Source: Rachicladosporium sp. CCFEE 5018
Taxonomy: Eukaryota; Ascomycota; Dothideomycetes; Cladosporiales; Cladosporiaceae
Length of the DNA stretch: 64,000 bases
Assembly: GCA_002077045.2 (NCBI GenBank)
Contig: KZ111149.1
Location: 912,247 to 976,246 of the forward strand
Direction: 5' to 3'
Shown here: piece by piece, positions 62,666 to 64,000 of the stretch
How the letters are laid out: every line of letters starts with the position of its first letter
Numbering within the stretch: the stretch's first letter is position 1
Program-made: the position numbers and the translations under genes
Notes under the pieces: generated by a model
Seen by the model: only the letters and a program-made list of their open reading frames with translations
What the model was told of the DNA's origin: nothing
Databases searched by the model: none

Positions 62666-63103
62666 TCATCGAGTCGCCTGACGTCTAGCGATGCCCTTCC
62701 GACCTCCATCGTTCTCAAGCACGAGCAGTGTACCAGCAAACGCGATGCCAATGCACGTCGCAGCCATGAGCGTTACGCCCGGCACGTTTGGTCGGAACAT
62801 ACCTTCCCTCAGCATTCGCATGGTGCTGAAGTATCTCTGAGTGCCGTGAGCGACGCACAAGCTACCGCTGCCGACCAGCACACCAGCAGCGAGCTTCGTG
62901 TTGTTGTTCTCCAGCTGTAGCAATGCCGGAGAAATCGCAGCGAATGCCTCGACTTTCTCCAGGGCGACTCCGAGAGCGATGAAGCCAAGGCCAGTTCGCG
63001 CCCAAGCGAGGAATGTTCGCTCGCTTGCTAGCAGGTCTCGGGCGACCGATCCAGTGTTCTTCAGTGGCTCCGCGCGCAAGATTGAGGTAAGGCGGCCAAA
63101 CAT
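62666..63103 (-). pseudogene. DUF202 protein, copy B, truncated at the duplication breakpoint
   Basis: The DUF202 domain (KNTGSVARDLLASERTFLAW through to the stop) is unchanged, but homology to copy A ends at 63062. The frame continues upstream into unrelated sequence and reaches an ATG at 63103 (MFGRLTSILRAEPL), which would give a 145-aa protein with a new 14-residue N-terminus. The Arg/Ser-rich presequence of copy A is missing, so mitochondrial import would probably be lost. Without its original promoter the copy may be silent; if expressed it is a relocalised variant. Confidence 0.65.
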
Positions 63104-63380
63104 TATGTCGGGCGTGGATAGGCAGCCTTTTGTTGGCCAGAGTGCTTGAGATTTGGGAGAGCTCCCAAAACATAGACTAGGCCGCATGAGGCAGCTCCAC
63201 CTGGAGCTCTGGTTCGTAACACTACTCACCACGGTTCGTCTCACAACACATGTGTCCATGAAGTCGAACCTGTTCTCTGGTCGCTTACATAGAGTATCTC
63301 TGCTGCATTCGTCCATACGACCTCGATCAGAGAGCCATCACGTGGAGCTACTGACTACGCTTGTCCGCAATCAACGTACA
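63104..63380. promoter_or_regulatory. Breakpoint-proximal region and APE4 promoter
   Basis: 277 nt of sequence not shared with copy A, between the truncated DUF202 copy and the divergent aminopeptidase start. No gene. Confidence 0.45.
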
Positions 63381-64000
63381 ATGGCCAAGGGAGCATCAAA
63401 ATCGCGGGCGGAGGACTTCGTCGAGTTTCTCAATGCATCTCCAACGCGTAGGTCATGAGGAGTATATGTGAGGTCTTGAAAGGCTGGGAACTGACATGAC
63501 CAAGCGTTCCACGCTGTGCAGTCCGCAAAATCAAGGCTAGACGGCGCTGGCTTCAAGCAGATCAAGGTAATGTTCTTCCACCGTTGCCGAACGGCTAAGC
63601 AACGGCATACTAACAAGGTGTCACGTAGGAACGCGATCCATGGACATCAGCGCTCCAACCTGGTGGCAAATACTACCTGACTCGAAATGCGAGCACGATC
63701 GTGGCTTTCGCCATTGGCGATGCATGGAAGCCAGGAAACCCAGTGGGAATGGTTGGAGCACACACCGACTCGCCATGCCTGCGCATCAAGCCTGTGTCAA
63801 AGCGATCTGGCGACGGCTTTCTCCAGATTGCGGTAGAGACGTACGGTGGAGGCATGTGGCACACATGGTTCGACCGTGACCTGGGCGTAGCAGGCAGGGT
63901 GATGGTCAAGGGTAAAGACGGTGTGATGGAGCAAAAGCTCGTCAGGATCTCGAGACCTATATGCCGGATACCGAATCTCGCGGTGCACTTTGGTGGTAGC
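63381..64000 (+). CDS. APE4: Aspartyl aminopeptidase (M18), 5' part
   Basis: Runs off the window. Exon 1 63381-63447, exon 2 63505-63566, exon 3 from 63629 (introns 57 and 62 nt; TACTAAC branch in the second). The sequence reads MAKGASKSRAEDFVEFLNAS, PFHAVQSAKSRLDGAGF, then the M18 zinc-site motif GAHTDSPCLRIKP, and WFDRDLGVAGRVMVK. These are hallmarks of aspartyl aminopeptidase (DNPEP; yeast Ape4), a cytosolic or vacuole-delivered zinc enzyme that removes N-terminal Asp/Glu. The second zinc ligands lie beyond the window. Confidence 0.93.

Larger units (their letters stand above)
48620..63062. repeat. Segmental duplication, copy B
   Basis: This is the second direct copy of the 1-14514 segment and contains no gap. 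Its left end lies inside the first intron of a BTB pseudogene that is the last member of a tandem BTB array. Its right end, after base 63062, lies within the coding region of the DUF202 gene; beyond it the sequence is unrelated to copy A and leads into the promoter of an aspartyl aminopeptidase gene. All large reading frames of this copy are open, so both copies could be expressed. Confidence 0.95.

Noticed and set aside
63103..63316. Longer N-terminus for DUF202 copy B (open to 63316)
   Set aside because: The extension has no presequence character and is not shared with copy A; the inner ATG at 63103 is the simplest start.
1..64000. Transposon or retroelement as the cause of the duplication
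   Set aside because: No transposase or reverse-transcriptase motif, terminal inverted repeat or LTR was seen at either visible breakpoint.

Overview
The window is nuclear DNA from a filamentous ascomycete, probably a dothideomycete. Genes are dense and lie on both strands. Almost all introns are 46-75 nt, start GT and end AG, and carry CTGAC/CTAAC-type branch sites. The housekeeping proteins (Mgs1, Cdc6, Bet2, Ies2, Pex14, His2, FKBP12, DenA, Csc1) are fungal in form. The class assignment is an inference. I saw no tRNA, rRNA, CRISPR array, transposase or viral gene.

The dominant structure is a direct segmental duplication of about 14.5 kb. Copy A (about 1-14514) and copy B (about 48620-63062) hold the same genes in the same order and orientation: a decayed BTB gene, a GFA-domain protein, a Csc1 channel, a DenA deneddylase, a class IV aminotransferase, Cdc6, a LYAR-type zinc-finger protein, two small four-helix membrane proteins and a DUF202 protein. 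Divergence is a mosaic: long near-identical stretches alternate with short blocks full of synonymous changes. Copy A is crossed by one 100-N gap and ends at a second, so assembly artefact must be excluded. Copy B's DUF202 gene has lost the presequence that copy A carries, so the right edge of the duplication cuts this gene.

Between the copies: HIS2, a small secreted protein and FKBP12 (15.1-18.1 kb); a cluster of small polytopic membrane proteins on both sides of MGS1 (18.4-29.1 kb); a RhoGAP, BET2 and a C2H2 protein (30-37.6 kb); two more membrane-protein paralogs (38.9-41.2 kb); IES2, PEX14, then a tandem array of BTB genes (44.9-49.4 kb) that runs into copy B. After copy B comes the start of an aspartyl aminopeptidase gene.

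The most interesting content is two apparently undescribed families. The first is a set of at least ten genes (twelve with the duplicated copies, plus one orphan terminal exon) for 160-270 aa membrane proteins. All share a two-exon design: exon 1 codes for the first membrane segment(s), one phase-1 intron follows a codon whose first base is G, and exon 2 codes for two more helices and a polar tail. The second is an array of BTB/POZ proteins that share a phase-2 intron and a C-terminal C-x-Y-H-x-H-x3-H-P-x-C motif that looks metal-binding and is eroded only in the pseudogene. Exon boundaries were read by eye, with phase checked by arithmetic; family names rest on motif recognition without a database search.
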